Source: Phycisphaerales bacterium
GTDB taxonomy: Bacteria > Planctomycetota > Phycisphaerae > Phycisphaerales > UBA1924
Reading direction: 5' to 3'
Length of the DNA: 64,000 bases
Assembly (NCBI GenBank): GCA_905339235.1
Contig: CAJPFG010000010.1
Span: forward strand, 186,001-250,000
Of the stretch, positions 52,176-61,263 are shown one piece after another. The notes under the pieces are model-generated. The model searched no databases, was not told where the DNA came from, and worked only from the letters and a program-made list of their open reading frames with translations. Both the position numbers and the translations under genes were made by a program. Each line of letters starts with the position of its first letter. Position 1 is the stretch's first letter.

Positions 52176-53648
52176 TTACTGACCGAACTGATTGACGGGG
52201 GGCGGTCCGAAGAGGTCGTTGCTCAGATTCCGATCCAGCACAAAGCCGAAGCCGTAGTTCACCCGCAGGCCATTTCTCAGGATGGCCAGCGGGAGCGCCC
52301 AGAAGTTGGTGCCGACATTGATGGTGTCGTTGGGCTTGAGATAGATGTCCGGTTGAGTGCGTTCGGCGATGGCCGCGCCGTCCAGCATGATCGTGGCTTC
52401 CCGGTCCTTCCCCACCACACGGGTGATGTCGATGCGTGAAGGGATCGCCAGGCTGGAATACCCGCCCGCCGCCATGATCGCCCGCAGCAGAGTCAGGCCG
52501 CCGGTGGATGGGAGGCTGTAGGTTCCCGGGCGATTGATCTGTCCGCCGATGTAGATCGTGCCGATCGGGGGGCTGGGCACGCGGACGACATCTCCCGGCC
52601 GGATCACGAGGTTGACCGATTGCTTTCCGGCCAGCAGATCCTTCAGCGGCACTCGGATCACCCGCTGCGTCACCATGGCGTCGGTCGCCTCGGGGATCGA
52701 ATCGCCGCCCTCGGCCCTGGGGGTTGCAGCGACCTGTGTCCATTTTCCGTTGAGGAACACCCAGCGCGTTGCACCGCTGGGCGCGGGCTCCGCGGCGTTC
52801 GCGGGCGTGGCCGCGGGAGTCTCGTCCGGCAGGGTCACCACCGGCGGCGGCGCCTTGGGCTTTTCGGGCTGGGAGGCGGCGGGCTGGCCCCGCATAAGGC
52901 CCGGCTGGGGCTTGGGCGGGGCGATCTCATCGATGATGTCGAGGATGTTCTCTTTCGGCTTGGGGGCAGGCGATTCCGTGGGCAGCACGTCGGTGGGGCT
53001 GGAGTCTTCACCGAGTGAAACTTCGCGGATCACGTACACGAACTCGCCCTGATCGTCAATCCGCCCGCCTACGGCGATTGCCTCGAGCAGGCGGTAGTTG
53101 GCCCGCGGCACAAAGTACGCGCCGGGCCGATCCACAGCGCCGACCAGGTTAAAGGTCTGCTGCCGCTGTTGCACGGCGACGACCGACGCCAACGGGTTGG
53201 TCACCAGGCGCAACATGGCGGTCTTGACGATTTCGGTCGCCTCTTCGGTCGTCCGGCCGCCGACGTGCACGCGGCCCAACTGCGGCAACTCGATCATCCC
53301 GCGGGCATCAACTTCCACTTCGTACAGTTCGGCCCGATTGGTTTCGATCAGGTCGTACACCGTGACCCGAAGCGCATCGCCCTGCCCGAGGCGGTACTGC
53401 ATCGGCTGAGCGGTCAGGTCGCCGGGGAGCGGGTCGCTGTACTCGACCAGTTCGCCCATGTCGTCCTCGATTGCGGCGATCCGAGTCAGCACCGGCAAGG
53501 CGACGGGAGTCCGCCCGCCGCGGTACGAGCCGCTGACGCTGGGATCCATGAATGACTTACCTGCGCATCCGCCCAGGAGCGAGGCCAGAAGCGAGGCCCC
53601 TCCGCCAAACACCAATACGACGGACCAGGCCTTGAAATCGCGTCCCAT
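52176..53648 (-). CDS. Wza-like polysaccharide export lipoprotein
   Basis: 490-residue outer-membrane exporter. Signal and lipobox are ASLLASLLGGC|AGKS. The Poly_export domain follows (QYRLGQGDALRVTVYDLIET, MIELPQLGRVHVGGRTTEEA). An SLBB-type segment (FNLVGAVDRPGAYFVP), a 120-residue Pro/Ala-rich insert (about 220-340) and then a second SLBB (IGTIYIGGQINRPGTYSLPS, LTLLRAIMAAGGYSSLAIPS) complete it. The insert is unusual for Wza. It forms the exit channel for the polymer of the downstream locus. AAGGAC lies about 8 nt before ATG 53648; upstream in-frame starts are possible. It is probably the first gene of a minus-strand operon. Confidence 0.9.
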   Translation of the reverse strand: MGRDFKAWSVVLVFGGGASLLASLLGGCAGKSFMDPSVSGSYRGGRTPVALPVLTRIAAIEDDMGELVEYSDPLPGDLTAQPMQYRLGQGDALRVTVYDLIETNRAELYEVEVDARGMIELPQLGRVHVGGRTTEEATEIVKTAMLRLVTNPLASVVAVQQRQQTFNLVGAVDRPGAYFVPRANYRLLEAIAVGGRIDDQGEFVYVIREVSLGEDSSPTDVLPTESPAPKPKENILDIIDEIAPPKPQPGLMRGQPAASQPEKPKAPPPVVTLPDETPAATPANAAEPAPSGATRWVFLNGKWTQVAATPRAEGGDSIPEATDAMVTQRVIRVPLKDLLAGKQSVNLVIRPGDVVRVPSPPIGTIYIGGQINRPGTYSLPSTGGLTLLRAIMAAGGYSSLAIPSRIDITRVVGKDREATIMLDGAAIAERTQPDIYLKPNDTINVGTNFWALPLAILRNGLRVNYGFGFVLDRNLSNDLFGPPPVNQFGQ

Positions 53649-53718
53649 GTTCGGTCCTTGAAGCACGCTCTGCTCCTTCCTCTGTGAAGTTCTGCACTCC
53701 GCGGGCAAGCCGATCAGA

Positions 53719-53727
53719 ATCCTAGCA
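53719..53727 (-). promoter_or_regulatory. Candidate extended -10 for the wza operon
   Basis: On the minus strand TGC-TAGGAT (53727 to 53719) matches an extended -10. No -35 at proper spacing is seen, so this is tentative. It lies 71 nt before the Wza-like ATG in the 274-bp divergent spacer. Confidence 0.3.
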
Positions 53728-53922
53728 AAAGAGCCCGCCAACGTCGCGAGCGCAACCATAGTAGTTCCCGGACGTACAGGATCGACCGCCTGATGGGGGG
53801 CGGTTCAACGCTGCCCGGTATTTTCCGGCCTCTCACTCCGAACACCGCCCATTCTCAGGGTCGATGCTCCAACCTACGTCCCTCATCCGAAACGGGTTTG
53901 CGCCATTCCTAGACTCCCCCAG

Positions 53923-54975
53923 ATGCCAAGCCAGTCTCCGCCGCCGACCGACCCCGCCACCGCGAGAACCCTCGCGCGGCACCCGCGACCGTTGGGTGGT
54001 GATCCGCTCAAGACGATCGATCCGCCCAGACTCAGCCTCTCGTCGATGGTCCTGAACAACCGCGAGGGCAAAGAGACGCTGGCGGTGCGGCGAAAGCCCG
54101 AGTGGCTCCGCGCCAAGGTCCCCGGCGGGCCGGGCTACACCCGCCTCAAGGGCATCATGTCCGAACACCGGCTGCACACCGTGTGCGAGGAGGCCGGCTG
54201 CCCGAACATGGGCGAGTGCTGGTCCCGCGGGGTCTCCACCATCATGATCCTCGGCGATACCTGCACCCGCGCCTGCGGCTTCTGCAACGTCAAGACGGGC
54301 CGCCCGCCCGCGCTCGACAGGGACGAGCCCCGGCGCGTCGCCGAGTCGCTCGCTCTCATGGGCCTGCGGCATGTGGTCATCACCAGCGTGAACCGGGACG
54401 AACTCGCCGACGGGGGCGCGGCCATCTGGGCGGAGACGATCATCCGCACCCGCGAATCCTGCCCTCACATGTCTGTCGAAGTCCTCGTCCCCGACTTCGA
54501 GGGAAACTGGGGCGCGCTCCAGATGGTCATCGACGCCCAGCCCCACATCATCAACCACAACTTGGAGACCGTCCGCCGGATGTACCCGGCGGTACGGCCC
54601 AGCGCCAAGTTCGACCGTTCGCTGGAGTTGCTGCGGCGTGTGAAGGCAGCCGGGATGGTCGCGAAAACGGGGATCATGGTGGGCATCGGCGAGCGCGACG
54701 AGGAAGTGCTCGCGCTGTTCGACGAGGTGCAGGCGGCGACCCGGGGCTCCACGCACGACGCCACCGACATCCTCACGATCGGGCAGTACCTCCAGCCTAC
54801 GCGCAACCACCTTCCCATCGATCGCTGGGTGCACCCGGACACCTTCGCGATGTTCAAGAGCGAAGGCCTCCGGCGCGGGTTCAAGGTTGTCGAGTCGGGC
54901 CCATTGGTCCGCAGTTCCTACCACGCCGACCATCAGGCCGACATCCTCACGACCATCTCGCGAGCCGGGACCTAA
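53923..54975 (+). CDS. lipA: Lipoyl synthase
   Basis: 350-residue radical-SAM enzyme that inserts two sulfurs into octanoyl-protein. The auxiliary cluster cysteines are in [12 protein letters not shown] and the radical-SAM triad in [24 protein letters not shown] strand residues ([20 protein letters not shown]), [35 protein letters not shown] and [15 protein letters not shown] are all conserved. RSSYHAD near the end is the conserved RSSY motif that ligates the auxiliary cluster. The N-terminal 45 residues are Pro-rich and variable. Start ATG 53923 has no clear ribosome site. The stop overlaps the convergent FkbM-family gene by 4 bp. Confidence 0.95.
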   Translation: MPSQSPPPTDPATARTLARHPRPLGGDPLKTIDPPRLSLSSMVLNNREGKETLAVRRKPEWLRAKVPGGPGYTRLKGIMSEHRLHTVCEEAGCPNMGECWSRGVSTIMILGDTCTRACGFCNVKTGRPPALDRDEPRRVAESLALMGLRHVVITSVNRDELADGGAAIWAETIIRTRESCPHMSVEVLVPDFEGNWGALQMVIDAQPHIINHNLETVRRMYPAVRPSAKFDRSLELLRRVKAAGMVAKTGIMVGIGERDEEVLALFDEVQAATRGSTHDATDILTIGQYLQPTRNHLPIDRWVHPDTFAMFKSEGLRRGFKVVESGPLVRSSYHADHQADILTTISRAGT

Positions 54976-55874
54976 ACCAACGGCCGATCGGTCGGGATTT
55001 CCCCGCACAGGCGCTGGAAGTACTCACCCCACAACCCGTCGGGCCGCGAAGGGTCGCGGCCGGGCGTCTGAAGGTCATAGTGGTAGAGCACGAGCGCGGC
55101 CAGGTCGCACGAGCCGTAGCACTCGTGCAGGATGACCGCGAGTTTGAGCAAGTCGCCCGGCGAGAGCCCGGCCAGTTGGCCGAAGTCGCGGACGTACACC
55201 ACATCGGCCCAGAGGTGCTGCCGGAGCGTGCTCGTCGGACCTTCGACCACCGCCATGGGGCGGAAGGTCCGGCCGGACATGCCGCCCAGGAAACTGTGGA
55301 GCAGGAACCCCTGGGACCTGAGAAACTGGTCCACATCGCTGAACAGCGGTTGGCCCTCGTACATCGGAACGAACTCGACCTCGGTGTGGACGACCAGCGC
55401 CCGGGAGAGAAGGCGGGGCGCACCCTTGAACACGTCGAGTTCCGCGCCCTGCACATCGATCTTGAGAAAGTCCAGCCCGTCGACCTGCGGGACATCGTCC
55501 AGGCGCCGCGTCTTCACCCGTCGCGTGGATTCCACGCGCATGACTTCCTCGAGATTGATGAACAACCGCAGGAGCGGGGTGTTGGGCCGGTACAGCGACG
55601 AGGTCATCGGGACGTTGCAGAGATGAAAGTTGCGCTCGCTCCCATCGCCGATGATGTCGGGCAGGTACAGGCATCGGCCCGGGTAGCAGTCCGACGCGTT
55701 CAGCATCCCCCGCGCGGCGTCGTCGGGCTCAAATCCGACCAGTCGGCCCTGCGGCCGCGCCATGAGCGCGACGTATGGAGGGGTCTCGCCGATATCCGAA
55801 GCACCCACGTCCACGATGCGAATGGTGGGAGCCAGAGGTCCGAGCATGTCGATCAGGCTGAATGGAATCTCCAT
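54972..55874 (-). CDS. FkbM-family SAM-dependent methyltransferase
   Basis: 300-residue soluble enzyme. The SAM site is [20 protein letters not shown] followed by [14 protein letters not shown]. The FkbM motif [20 protein letters not shown] is textbook, with later [20 protein letters not shown]. FkbM-type enzymes O-methylate sugars or small molecules, and a role in surface glycan modification is possible since the EPS locus is about 1.3 kb away, but the strand and spacing do not link them directly. Start at ATG 55874. Confidence 0.85.
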   Translation of the reverse strand: MEIPFSLIDMLGPLAPTIRIVDVGASDIGETPPYVALMARPQGRLVGFEPDDAARGMLNASDCYPGRCLYLPDIIGDGSERNFHLCNVPMTSSLYRPNTPLLRLFINLEEVMRVESTRRVKTRRLDDVPQVDGLDFLKIDVQGAELDVFKGAPRLLSRALVVHTEVEFVPMYEGQPLFSDVDQFLRSQGFLLHSFLGGMSGRTFRPMAVVEGPTSTLRQHLWADVVYVRDFGQLAGLSPGDLLKLAVILHECYGSCDLAALVLYHYDLQTPGRDPSRPDGLWGEYFQRLCGEIPTDRPLV

Positions 55875-56010
55875 CGCTTTCCTTCAATCGATGAAAGCGA
55901 GGGATACGTGCGGCCCTTCAGGCGGGATTCCGCCAGATGCATGAATCAATACCGGCCGATAACCCGCCGCGCCGGAGCGCTGGCTGCCAAGTCGCGGCGA
56001 ACAATGACGC

Positions 56011-56682
56011 ATGAGCCCCGACGTCGTCCGCGCCCTGGTCGGCATCCTTGAAGTCAAGGACCTCTCCACCGCCGCGCACACCTGGCGCGTGGTGCTCTAC
56101 ACCCGCGCGCTCGCCGAGCACGCCGACCTGGATCGCGAGGTCATCGAGCGTCTCTCGTTCGCCGCGGCCTTGCACGACGTCGGCAAGATCGACATTCCCG
56201 ACGAGATCCTCGTCAAGCCCGGCCGCCTGACCTCCGAAGAGTTCGAGGCGATGAAGTCGCACGCCGCGCTCGGACACGAGCGCATGATCCGCATGGGCGA
56301 GACCGATCCGATTCTGCTGAACCTCGTGCGCCATCACCACGAACGCCTCGACGGCCTGGGATACCCCGACGGGCTGAAGGGCGATCAGGTCCCCCTCGCC
56401 GCGGCGTATTTCTCCGTCATCGACTCGTTCGATGCGATGACCAGCATCCGCCCCTACCGCTCCGACGTCGGGCCGCGGGCGGCGGCAAGGGCGATGGCGG
56501 AACTGAAGGACGGGGTCGGAACCCGATATTGCCCCGACGCCGTCTCGCGATTCGGCCAACTGTTTGAAACCGGCCGCCTCAACTGGATCCTGGAGTACTT
56601 CAACGACTCCTGCCCCATGCCCGATTACTCCCAACTCGACCGGCTGGACCAGATCGTGGCGCGGACGCGTCCGGCGGATTAA
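56011..56682 (+). CDS. HD-GYP-type phosphodiesterase domain protein
   Basis: 223-residue stand-alone domain. The HD motif is AALHDVGKIDIPDEILVKPG. The HD-GYP landmarks are HAALGHERM, VRHHHERLDGLGYPDGLKGD (HHE, then GYPDGL), AAAYFSVIDSFDAMTSIRPY. All metal-binding residues of active HD-GYP enzymes (His, HD, His, HH, D) appear present. It would hydrolyse c-di-GMP. No receiver or PAS input is attached. It is preceded by 136 bp and followed by a lipoprotein gene. Confidence 0.88.
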   Translation: MSPDVVRALVGILEVKDLSTAAHTWRVVLYTRALAEHADLDREVIERLSFAAALHDVGKIDIPDEILVKPGRLTSEEFEAMKSHAALGHERMIRMGETDPILLNLVRHHHERLDGLGYPDGLKGDQVPLAAAYFSVIDSFDAMTSIRPYRSDVGPRAAARAMAELKDGVGTRYCPDAVSRFGQLFETGRLNWILEYFNDSCPMPDYSQLDRLDQIVARTRPAD

Positions 56683-56686
56683 CCTA

Positions 56687-56727
56687 GTGTATACTAACTG
56701 ACCGGAGTTCGATTCCCGGCCATACAC
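56687..56727 (+). promoter_or_regulatory. Interrupted inverted repeat before the lipoprotein gene
   Basis: GTGTAT (56687-56692) pairs with ATACAC (56722-56727), and CCGG (56702-56705) with CCGG (56716-56719). The ribosome site AGGAGG (56728-56733) begins directly after it, so folding could affect translation. TATACT at 56690-56695 is also a possible -10. A TTCGATTCCCGG stretch resembles a tRNA T-arm, but no full tRNA can be folded. Confidence 0.35.
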
Positions 56728-56738
56728 AGGAGGCTTCC

Positions 56739-57347
56739 ATGAAACTGCGCTCTGCTCTGCTTGTCACGGCGGCGATTGCGGCGTTCACCTTTCTGGGTTG
56801 CTCCGCCCCGTCCGTCAATCCGCTCGTGAGCGATTCGATCGCCACGACCGACGAAGGGCTCTCCGGAACCTGGCACGAGGCCGACAGCACCGACAACACG
56901 TACGTCGTGACGCCGGTGGGCGACAAGCAGTATCGCCTGACGATGATCCCGGAAGACGGTGACGCCCACGTCAGCGCGCTGGCGATGCGGCTGGCGAAGG
57001 TCGGCGGAGAGACGTTCGTGCAGATCGCGGTGACGCAGGCCGCGGGGAATCGAGTGAGCGAGTCCGCGCCCGGCGTGGTGATGCCCGTTTACCAGTTCAT
57101 GAAGTTCGAGCGAGCGGGCGACACGCTGAACGTGTGGTTCATGTCCACGGGGTGGCTGAAGGAACTCTCCGACAAGGGCGTGCTTGAAATCGCCCACACG
57201 CGCCTGCCCGATGACCCGCACATCCTGCTCACGGCCTCGACGGAAGACCTTCAGAAGTTCCACACCAAACACCTCAAGACCGAGGGCGCCTGGGACGGTC
57301 CGCACGCGCTGGTCCGCGGCGTGGCGCCGAGGAAACCCAAGCCGTAA
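56739..57347 (+). CDS. Putative lipoprotein
   Basis: 202-residue protein with signal MKLRSALLVTAAIAAFTFLG and Cys21 in a lipobox (FTFLGC|SAP), so predicted to be lipid-anchored. The mature part reads as a calycin-like or small beta-barrel domain (LSGTWHEADSTDNTYVVTPV, YRLTMIPEDGDAHVSALAMR). The central Trp-containing start is typical of lipocalin-type folds. I cannot assign a family. AGGAGG lies 5 nt before ATG 56739. It is convergent with the EVE gene (2 bp apart). Confidence 0.78.
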   Translation: MKLRSALLVTAAIAAFTFLGCSAPSVNPLVSDSIATTDEGLSGTWHEADSTDNTYVVTPVGDKQYRLTMIPEDGDAHVSALAMRLAKVGGETFVQIAVTQAAGNRVSESAPGVVMPVYQFMKFERAGDTLNVWFMSTGWLKELSDKGVLEIAHTRLPDDPHILLTASTEDLQKFHTKHLKTEGAWDGPHALVRGVAPRKPKP

Positions 57348-57349
57348 CG

Positions 57350-57775
57350 CTACAGACCGGTCTTCTCGCGGATCGCCTTCGCCAGCGCGTCGGGCACCGG
57401 CATCACGCTCAGGCGGCCCTGCTTTACCAGCGCGAACGCGGTGAAACGCTTGTCGGCCTTGATGTCGGCGAGCGTGAGCGGGCTCTTCACGGCGCGCAGG
57501 GGCGAAAGATCCACCACCGCGAACTTGGGCTCGCCGCGGTCGTTCAGGCCCGGCCGGGCGGGGTCTTCGTACGCGGCGCGGGTCACCTTCGCGAGGCCGA
57601 CCACGGCCTTCTCGTCCCCCGTGTGGTAGATCATCGCCTCGTCTCCCTTCTTCATGGAACGAATCGCCTGCAACGCGGCCGGATTGGTCACTCCGTCCCA
57701 CGTGCAGCGCCCGTCTCGAACGAGATCGTCGTACGAGAACGTGCCCGGCTCGGTCTTCAGCAGGAATGTCGCCAT
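57350..57775 (-). CDS. EVE-domain protein
   Basis: 141-residue single-domain protein of the EVE/PUA-like fold. It begins MATFLLKTEPGTFSYDDLVR and continues with CTWDGVTNPAALQAIRSMKK, GDEAMIYHTGDEKAVVGLAK and FAVVDLSPLRAVKSPLTLAD. EVE proteins are thought to bind modified bases in nucleic acids; the physiological role is unknown. Start ATG 57775 matches the family N-terminus, although the frame is open to 57838. An adjacent S51 peptidase gene ends 12 bp upstream. Confidence 0.9.
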   Translation of the reverse strand: MATFLLKTEPGTFSYDDLVRDGRCTWDGVTNPAALQAIRSMKKGDEAMIYHTGDEKAVVGLAKVTRAAYEDPARPGLNDRGEPKFAVVDLSPLRAVKSPLTLADIKADKRFTAFALVKQGRLSVMPVPDALAKAIREKTGL

Positions 57776-57786
57776 GCCTTGGTCCC

Positions 57787-59163
57787 TTACTTCTCCGCGG
57801 GCTCCACGACGCGCCGGGTTCGCAGATCGAAACCCCATCCCGGCCCCAGCACGTGCATCGTGGCGCCCTCGAGGTGTGCCTTGGGCCGGCCCTTGTCGTG
57901 CTCCTCAATCCCCGCGTGGGTTACGCCGCGCGAATCCACCAGGATCGCGCTGATCGTGGAGTCAGGCCGTACTCGGGCCAACCCCATGGCATCCACATCC
58001 ACCGCGCACCCCTCACCCAGCCACCACGCGAGCAGGCCCGGCTGCATCGCGAGGGCGCGCTGGCTCGTCGCGATGCGCTCCCAGACGCCGCGGTCCCAGG
58101 TGCGGGCCGTCACCAGGCTCGCGGGGAGTTTTCCCTCGCCGGTCTCGACCTTCCACGCCGCGGCCTCGCCCTCCCCTTCGCGCACCACTTTCAGGATCCC
58201 AACCGCGCCGTCATCCTCCTTGCCGCCGTCCATCGTGAGCGCGTCGAACGCCGTGTCCTCGATCACTTCCGGATGCGGATTGGGCTTCACGCACTCCGGT
58301 CGCTCCGTGACGATTCCATCCGGCAAGGCGAGCCGCGTGCCGTGAAGCAACTGGTCGTAGCGCACGCCGGTGACGGTGGGTGGCCTTCCCTTCTCGACGA
58401 CCACGCGGCTCTCCTTGGTCAGGCGCAGCAGGGTCGCCGTGCCTTCTCCCATGATCTCGCAGGGACGATCGGGCGAGACGGCCGCGGCCGTGCGCGGGTC
58501 CATCCCCATGCCCAGCACGTCGCGCCGACCCTCGAACAACTCCCGCGCCCGCGCGAGCATCACGGCGAACCGCCCGATGCGGCCGCGTTCGGTGAAGTGA
58601 GTGTCAAAGAACACGCCGGGCACAAGCCCGAGATACCCCCGCGCCAGCGTGAGGTCGTGGTGGTGGGGATCGCTCAGCGCCTCGGCGGGCGAGAGCGAAT
58701 CGTTCTCGGCCGTGTACGTGACCTCGCCCAGCACCGCGCACCCCGCGCTCGTGCCGGCGATCACACCGCCGCAGTCGAAGCACTCGTGGATCGCCTTTTC
58801 AATCTTGGTGCCGCGCCACCACTTGACGTAGCGGCCCTGATCTCCGCCGCGGATGAAGATGATGTTGGCCTCGCTCAGCGTGGTGCACGACTTCTCGTCA
58901 TTGCCCCCTGCTTCGGGCACGACAAGCCCAATGGTGTTCACGCTGCCGGCACTGTTGAATCCGGGAATCCGGTCGTCGGGCTCATCGAGCGGGATCGCGC
59001 CGAGAATGACGGAAGTCATCCGGCCGACGCCGAGATTGCACCCCGGCCGACGCAGGGCGCCCACCCGTGCATTGTCAACCATCCACATGAATGCGGTCAA
59101 GCCCCAGCGGGAGTTGCCGGACATTCCGCCACCCTCGGCGAAGACGCTCCCCTGTGGTTCCAT
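57787..59163 (-). CDS. Cyanophycinase-like (S51 family) peptidase
   Basis: 458-residue protein. The N-terminal half shows S51 features: IIFIRGGDQGRYVKWWRGTK, the nucleophile elbow GVIAGTSAGCAVLGE (Ser in GTSAG), and the DTHFTERGRIGRFAVMLARA block. The catalytic His is in DTHF. Cyanophycinases are about 270-300 residues. Here about 180 further residues form an additional C-terminal region that I do not recognise (KLPASLVTARTWDRGVWERI). It lacks a signal peptide, so it is probably cytosolic. Peptides containing Asp-Arg (cyanophycin or isoaspartyl dipeptides) are the expected substrates. Confidence 0.85.
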   Translation of the reverse strand: MEPQGSVFAEGGGMSGNSRWGLTAFMWMVDNARVGALRRPGCNLGVGRMTSVILGAIPLDEPDDRIPGFNSAGSVNTIGLVVPEAGGNDEKSCTTLSEANIIFIRGGDQGRYVKWWRGTKIEKAIHECFDCGGVIAGTSAGCAVLGEVTYTAENDSLSPAEALSDPHHHDLTLARGYLGLVPGVFFDTHFTERGRIGRFAVMLARARELFEGRRDVLGMGMDPRTAAAVSPDRPCEIMGEGTATLLRLTKESRVVVEKGRPPTVTGVRYDQLLHGTRLALPDGIVTERPECVKPNPHPEVIEDTAFDALTMDGGKEDDGAVGILKVVREGEGEAAAWKVETGEGKLPASLVTARTWDRGVWERIATSQRALAMQPGLLAWWLGEGCAVDVDAMGLARVRPDSTISAILVDSRGVTHAGIEEHDKGRPKAHLEGATMHVLGPGWGFDLRTRRVVEPAEK

Positions 59164-59198
59164 GGTTGTAGTCTACCACGCGCCGAAGTGGCCGCCGA

Positions 59199-59807
59199 CT
59201 ATGTCTCCAGACTCTCCCGCAGGCGATCCAGCGCCTCTCCCCAGAACGCCTTCATCCTCTTCGCCGCCGCGGCCGTCTTCAGTTTGTTGTGCTGCACGGC
59301 CACCTGGCTCTTGCTCACCGCGCCCTTGCTCTTGTCGTAGAACATCGCCTCGACGTTGGTCTCGCCGTCGACCCACGTGATTCGGATGCTCTTCATCGGG
59401 GTGGCTTTGCGGATCGTGAACTTCGCGCCGGGCAGCCAGGTGCGCGACTTCGGATCGGTCCAGGCCTTCCATAGGCGTTCCATCGGCGCGGCGATGACGC
59501 GCGAGGCGCTCACCGAGTAGCCCGCCTTGGTCTGGTGCTTCTCGCGCAGCCCGCGTTCCTGCTCGTACCCCACGACCACCATCTGCGACCACCACGGCGG
59601 GCACTTGTGCCGGACGTGCACGAACTCCGCGGCCGCGGCGTGCCCGTTTTTCCGCACGTCGAACCGGTCCAAGATCGCCAGCCACTGATCCCATGTGCGT
59701 CCTGTGGCTTTCTCGACCGCGGCCGTAGAGATTCCCCCGGCCTTCGAGACCGTGCCCGAGGGACGGGCGGGCGTGGGACCGGAGCGCCGCGGTGTGGCTG
59801 TTTTCAT
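59199..59807 (-). CDS. DUF4287/SRPBCC-domain protein
   Basis: 202-residue soluble protein. The first part (about 28-85: VEKATGRTWDQWLAILDRFD, then EFVHVRHKCPPWWSQMVVVG) matches DUF4287. The second (about 95-200: YSVSASRVIAAPMERLWKAW, RTWLPGAKFTIRKATP) is an SRPBCC/START-like (AHSA1-type) ligand-binding fold. Start ATG 59807 was chosen for the basic Pro-rich N-terminus; the frame remains open upstream. Function is unknown. Divergent spacing to ribB is 70 bp. Confidence 0.8.
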   Translation of the reverse strand: MKTATPRRSGPTPARPSGTVSKAGGISTAAVEKATGRTWDQWLAILDRFDVRKNGHAAAAEFVHVRHKCPPWWSQMVVVGYEQERGLREKHQTKAGYSVSASRVIAAPMERLWKAWTDPKSRTWLPGAKFTIRKATPMKSIRITWVDGETNVEAMFYDKSKGAVSKSQVAVQHNKLKTAAAAKRMKAFWGEALDRLRESLET

Positions 59808-59877
59808 GGCTCCGGGAGTGTACTCCGGGGGATCGTGATCCTCGCGGGTGCGAACGCCGCGGCTACGCTTGCCGCGC

Positions 59878-61086
59878 ATGCCCTTCGCTCCCCTCCCCGA
59901 CATCCTGGCCGACCTTCGCGCCGGGAAAATGGTCGTCCTCACCGACGATGAGAAACGCGAGAACGAGGGTGATCTCGTCCTGCCCGCGCAGTTCATCACG
60001 CCCGAAGCGGTCACGTTCATGCTCCAGAACGCGCTGGGCTACATGTGCCTGTCGCTCACGGAGTCCGACTGTGATCGCCTCAGCCTCACGCCCCAGGCCG
60101 CGAAAAACACGACCATGCGCGGCACGGCGTTCACGGTTTCGATCGACCTGCACCCCAAGTACGGCGCCACCACCGGAGTTTCGGCGCGAGAGCGGGCCAA
60201 GTGCATCCAGATGGCCATCGACTCGCGGTACGGCCCCGACGACTTCGTGCGTCCGGGCCACATCAACCCGCTCCGCTCGCGCGACGGTGGCGTCCTCGTT
60301 CGCACCGGCCAGACCGAAGGCTCGGTGGACTTGTGCCGGCTGGCCGACCTGTACCCCGCCGCGTGCATCATCGAGATCATGAAGCCCGACGGCGAGATGG
60401 CCCGACTCCCCGACCTGGAGACATTCTGCCGCAAGCACGGCATCAAGATGTGCTCCGTGGCGCAGATCATCGAGCATCGCCTGGGTCGGGAGAGCCTGGT
60501 GAAGCGCCTGGACCCGATCGAGGGCCGCGCTCTTCGCACCCCGTTCGGCACGTTCAACGCGATCCTCTTCGAGAGCGTGGTCGATCCGCTCCCGCACCTG
60601 GCTCTGACGTGCGGCGACGTCGGCGTGCTCGACCCCGCTTCGCCCCTGCGCCACTCGGTTTCCACGCCCCTGCCCACCCTTGTGCGGATGCACCGCAGAC
60701 ACCTGCTGGGGGACGTGTTCGAAGATCTGGATTCCTCTCCCGACGGGCCGACGAGCAACGTCCTCCACGCAGCGATGCGCGCCATCCAGTCCGAAGGGCG
60801 CGGCGCGATCGTCTATCTCCGCACCAGCCACACCAACCCCGGACCCAGCGCCGATCTCGAAACCCGGCTCCAGACCATCCGCGGGTCGCGCCCTGATGAC
60901 GACTCGCCCGACCTTCGGGGCGTGGGAGGCCAGAACGCCATGCCGCATCGCGAGTTCGGCATCGGCGGCCAGATTCTTCGGTCGCTGGGGGTGCGCAAAC
61001 TCCGCCTGCTGACCAACTCCGCCCGGCAGTTGCCCGGCCTGGAGGCGTTCGGACTGGAGATCGCGGAGCGAGTGCCCGTCCGATAA
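59878..61086 (+). CDS. ribB: 3,4-dihydroxy-2-butanone-4-phosphate synthase with degenerate GTP cyclohydrolase II half
   Basis: 402-residue RibBA-shaped enzyme for riboflavin synthesis. The N-terminal RibB half has DDEKRENEGDLVLPAQF, MRGTAFTVSIDLHPKYGATT, DFVRPGHINPLRSRDGG and TGQTEGSVDLCRLADLYPAA. In this last motif Gln145 replaces the usual His (GHTE). The C-terminal half resembles GTP cyclohydrolase II in position (LVRMHRRHLLGDVFEDLDSS, then RGAIVYLR and KLRLLTNS), but the Cys that bind zinc (ECLTGDVFGSxRCDCG) are gone. Therefore it can only act as RibB, like the RibBX class. The start ATG 59878 follows a divergent promoter space. Confidence 0.85.
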   Translation: MPFAPLPDILADLRAGKMVVLTDDEKRENEGDLVLPAQFITPEAVTFMLQNALGYMCLSLTESDCDRLSLTPQAAKNTTMRGTAFTVSIDLHPKYGATTGVSARERAKCIQMAIDSRYGPDDFVRPGHINPLRSRDGGVLVRTGQTEGSVDLCRLADLYPAACIIEIMKPDGEMARLPDLETFCRKHGIKMCSVAQIIEHRLGRESLVKRLDPIEGRALRTPFGTFNAILFESVVDPLPHLALTCGDVGVLDPASPLRHSVSTPLPTLVRMHRRHLLGDVFEDLDSSPDGPTSNVLHAAMRAIQSEGRGAIVYLRTSHTNPGPSADLETRLQTIRGSRPDDDSPDLRGVGGQNAMPHREFGIGGQILRSLGVRKLRLLTNSARQLPGLEAFGLEIAERVPVR

Positions 61087-61263
61087 GCGCCGCGATTTCA
61101 GCGATCACCCGACTCGGGGCCACGATCCGAGAACTTCCGTTGCCAAATCGCCGATGCACGGTCCCGACGGGGATCGGCGGGGCGTTGGTGCCTCGGGCTG
61201 CATTGGCGCCCGGAGGGCGACACCGGCGCCGACCCGCCCGCGATCCTCACACTGGAGACAGAC

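Noticed and set aside
56690..56727. A tRNA at the T-arm-like sequence
   Set aside because: Only TTCGATTCCCGG resembles a T-arm. No D-arm, anticodon arm or 7-bp acceptor can be formed in the available space.
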